Part shown: positions 62,131 through 64,000 of the stretch, in pieces
How the letters are laid out: every line of letters starts with the position of its first letter
Position numbering within the stretch: position 1 is the stretch's first letter
Assembly: GCA_963935595.1 (NCBI GenBank)
Contig: OZ012559.1
Location: forward strand, 13,415,001 to 13,479,000
Reading direction: 5' to 3'
DNA length: 64,000 nt
Origin: Schoenobius gigantellus
Taxonomy: Eukaryota > Arthropoda > Insecta > Lepidoptera > Crambidae
The notes under the pieces: model-generated
What the model was told of the DNA's origin: nothing
Seen by the model: the letters and a program-made list of their open reading frames with translations, nothing else
Databases searched by the model: none
Program-made: the position numbers and the translations under genes

Positions 62131-62697
62131 GATTTTACACTATTTGGTCCCCAAATTTCCCAGTGATTGTCAAATGAGAAATATGTTTACTTCATGATTT
62201 TGGTAGAATGATTCTTAATTTAGACTATCAAATTATTTTTGTCCAGGTTTGCACATTATAACATAATTTTGGCAGACAAATCAGCCAGGCCACCCTTTAC
62301 CCTTGAGTTCAAATGCAATTTCCTTCAAATATATGAACACAATGTTGGAAAAAGTGGTATTGTTAAACTACGTGCGGCAGCCGCGCGAGCGCCAATTTTT
62401 AGATAATAATTTAGCAGAACGCAGCTGCCGCGCGCGGCAAGCGATCCACCTCGAACAGCCCGCGATTCATTCTTGTAAACCTACGAGCATAGGCGTAGGT
62501 ATAATTTTACCATGGGGTCCAAATTAAAACTTCATTTTGCCAAGTGTATACTGATACATGGAAGGAAAAGTTAATTCTATCTAGTGTAAGTTGATTTTCA
62601 ATGGACCGGACCCCAAGCCTACGCCAATGCCTACGAGTATCCGTTTTACGTAGGCGTACTAGACGTTGCTGTCGCGCGCGGCGACCCCGTCCACATA

Positions 62698-63307
62698 GGG
62701 CCCGTCCATATATTACGTCATTCTAAATTTGGGGGAGGAGGTTGGTCTTCGGATGACGGTAAATGATGGATGAAGGGGGGGGGGGGGCGTTTCGAAATTG
62801 ACGTCATTCTTGTGATAGCAGTTACTCCAAAATGTACAAAATATTTTGCAAGTACCTAATGGACAGTGGAGGTCCTTTCGTCTTGCTAGTAGTGCTCGAA
62901 TCTTGGGACGGCGAGGAATAGAAGTCCTTCAACAGTTACATGACGGTGTAACGGGACAGGTACTCGACGTTGAGTGGGTTGAAGACTTCAACATGGATGA
63001 ATCGAGCCAAAATGAATATGGGGAGGATACGGAGATATTACCCGTGATCCAGGATTTGCAAGAATGGGTGAAAACTCCGTGGGAGCTATCCAAAGAAAAC
63101 TAAAGAATAGGGAAGAATAATATTATTATATTAATGAACATTGCCAAAGTACAAAATAATAAAAGATGATTCTATAACAAAATATTTTAATGTTACCCTA
63201 TTTTTCTCGAATCCGCAAATGGTTTAATTTTGTAAGATGATTGTAGGGGGGGGGGGGGGGGGGGTCGAAAATCACCAAAAATCGATGACGTAATATGTGG
63301 ACGGCCC
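62698..63307. mobile_element. 610-bp TIR element with 4-bp target duplication
   Basis: Ends GGGCCCGTCCATATATTACG and (complement) GGGCCGTCCACATATTACGT, running into ATGACGT/CGTCATT. CATA stands at 62694-62697 and 63308-63311. Runs of G at 62777-62790 and 63246-63264 lie inside. It carries the ORF 62822-63103. I do not assign a superfamily. Confidence 0.75.
62822..63103 (+). CDS. Orphan ORF inside the TIR element
   Basis: After a possible splice acceptor (GTGATAGCAG at 62812-62821) the frame reads LLQNVQNILQVPNGQWRSFR, then EVLQQLHDGVTGQVLDVEWV and an acidic tail (MDESSQNEYGEDTEI), ending at a stop at 63101-63103. There is no in-frame ATG near the start. It could be the last exon of the element's own protein or a captured host exon. 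No motif recognised. Confidence 0.3.
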   Translation, partial: LLQNVQNILQVPNGQWRSFRLASSARILGRRGIEVLQQLHDGVTGQVLDVEWVEDFNMDESSQNEYGEDTEILPVIQDLQEWVKTPWELSKEN

Positions 63308-63479
63308 CATAGCGCGTGGTCGCCGTGAGAGCCAATGTTCGAGGGTTTGCCGCGCATAGTTTATACACACCTTTATGTTGATGATTTTATAGGCTTTATA
63401 TTGAAAGTAAATACAATAAAAATACAAATACAAAGTGTTACAATAAAAATAATCGAAAAATAATTAAAATCAATGTATT

Positions 63480-64000
63480 AGTAATTTGTGTTACCACCTC
63501 TAGCTTGGATAACGCTTGCATATTTGAACCTATTGATCTTACCAATCTTACAATGATGTCTTGGAGGATGTTGTTCCATTCTTCTATCACATGATCTTCA
63601 AGAACATCACGGATAAATCATTCTGTAGCCAATCCGCGTGAATGAGCATTGGATTCGATATAAACCATCTCTGTTCGTGCTGTTAGGGAAATGCCGCCCC
63701 ACACCATTATGGAGGCCCGTAATGGAGCCATCATAAGCAACAATTTCTTGGATACAGCACTGAGCGAAACGTTTCTAGGGCAACGGTACAGTCTCTGTCT
63801 TCGATCATTTTTGTAAAGACACTCTTGTATCGCCAGAAAAAATAACATGCGCCCATTGATCCAGTGTCTATTCTACTCGTATATGCTCACGAGCAAATTG
63901 CACTGCGTTCTGACGCCGATTCTTTGGGACATTCAAATGCATGTATCAATCATCTGCGGAGGCTGTAGCCTGTGGCCTGTCAGTTTCTGCGCGTCGATCG
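63480..64000 (-). pseudogene. Tc1-type transposase relic, continues past the window
   Basis: On the minus strand, from the window edge: RRAETDRPQATASADD, LNVPKNRRQNAVQFAREHIR, DQWAHVIFSGDTRVSLQK, KNDRRQRLYRCPRNVS and MVWGGISLTARTEMVYIES, later VIQARGGNT. This is the DD34E catalytic region of Tc1 transposases. The usual first-D box FSDES reads FSGDT, stops interrupt the frame at several points and the C-terminal part is frameshifted near 63620. Not functional. Confidence 0.85.

Overview
The window is animal nuclear DNA, almost certainly from a moth or butterfly (Lepidoptera). It is AT-rich, its genes are split by GT-AG introns, and it is crowded with the transposable elements typical of lepidopteran genomes: RTE, Jockey/CR1 and R1 LINE pieces, a BEL/Pao LTR retrotransposon, a Tc1 relic and many short inverted-repeat elements. 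I see no bacterial, organellar or viral genome context, no CRISPR array and no rRNA or tRNA gene.

Four host genes can be built from exons. (1) A testis-specific serine/threonine kinase (TSSK type) on the + strand, six coding exons from 27600 to 44920, about 334 residues. (2) A divergent ribonuclease-kappa-like gene on the - strand, three exons from 47745 down to 46119, about 95 residues. (3) Canonical ribonuclease kappa on the - strand, three exons from 51562 down to 50554, 98 residues. (4) The first three coding exons of a phafin / rush hour (PH + FYVE) gene on the + strand, 56262 to 58892; its FYVE part is not in the window. TSSK and the RNase kappa pair converge; RNase kappa and phafin diverge.

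Layout. 1-17.9 kb: gene-free, with decayed LINE fragments, dispersed repeats, a palindromic mariner-type MITE (4967-5204) and a broken Jockey/CR1 LINE (7290-10137). 17.94-24.83 kb: a complete BEL/Pao element on the - strand with a 1874-codon open gag-pol frame, 613-bp LTRs differing at two bases, and a 5-bp target duplication. 24.8-27.5 kb: more relics. 27.6-44.9 kb: TSSK, whose 11.7-kb third intron holds a second copy of exon 1 copied in at short homologies, two tandem 1.1-kb TIR elements with a Myb/SANT-like exon, a 2-kb TIR element carrying a foldback element whose arms are made of 16-bp subrepeats, and a 4.25-kb hAT-like element that has swallowed an R1 LINE and other repeats. 45-55 kb: the RNase kappa pair and several MITE families. 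55-64 kb: phafin, an alternating ~120-bp tandem array (59866-60652), a TIR element with an orphan ORF, and a Tc1 transposase relic running off the right edge.

The genes do not form one pathway: a spermatid kinase, an endolysosomal V-ATPase-associated membrane protein with a divergent tandem relative, and an endosomal PI3P-binding adaptor. The most notable signals are the RNase kappa paralogue, the exon-1 copy with template-switch-like junctions, the foldback element, and the apparently young BEL/Pao copy.
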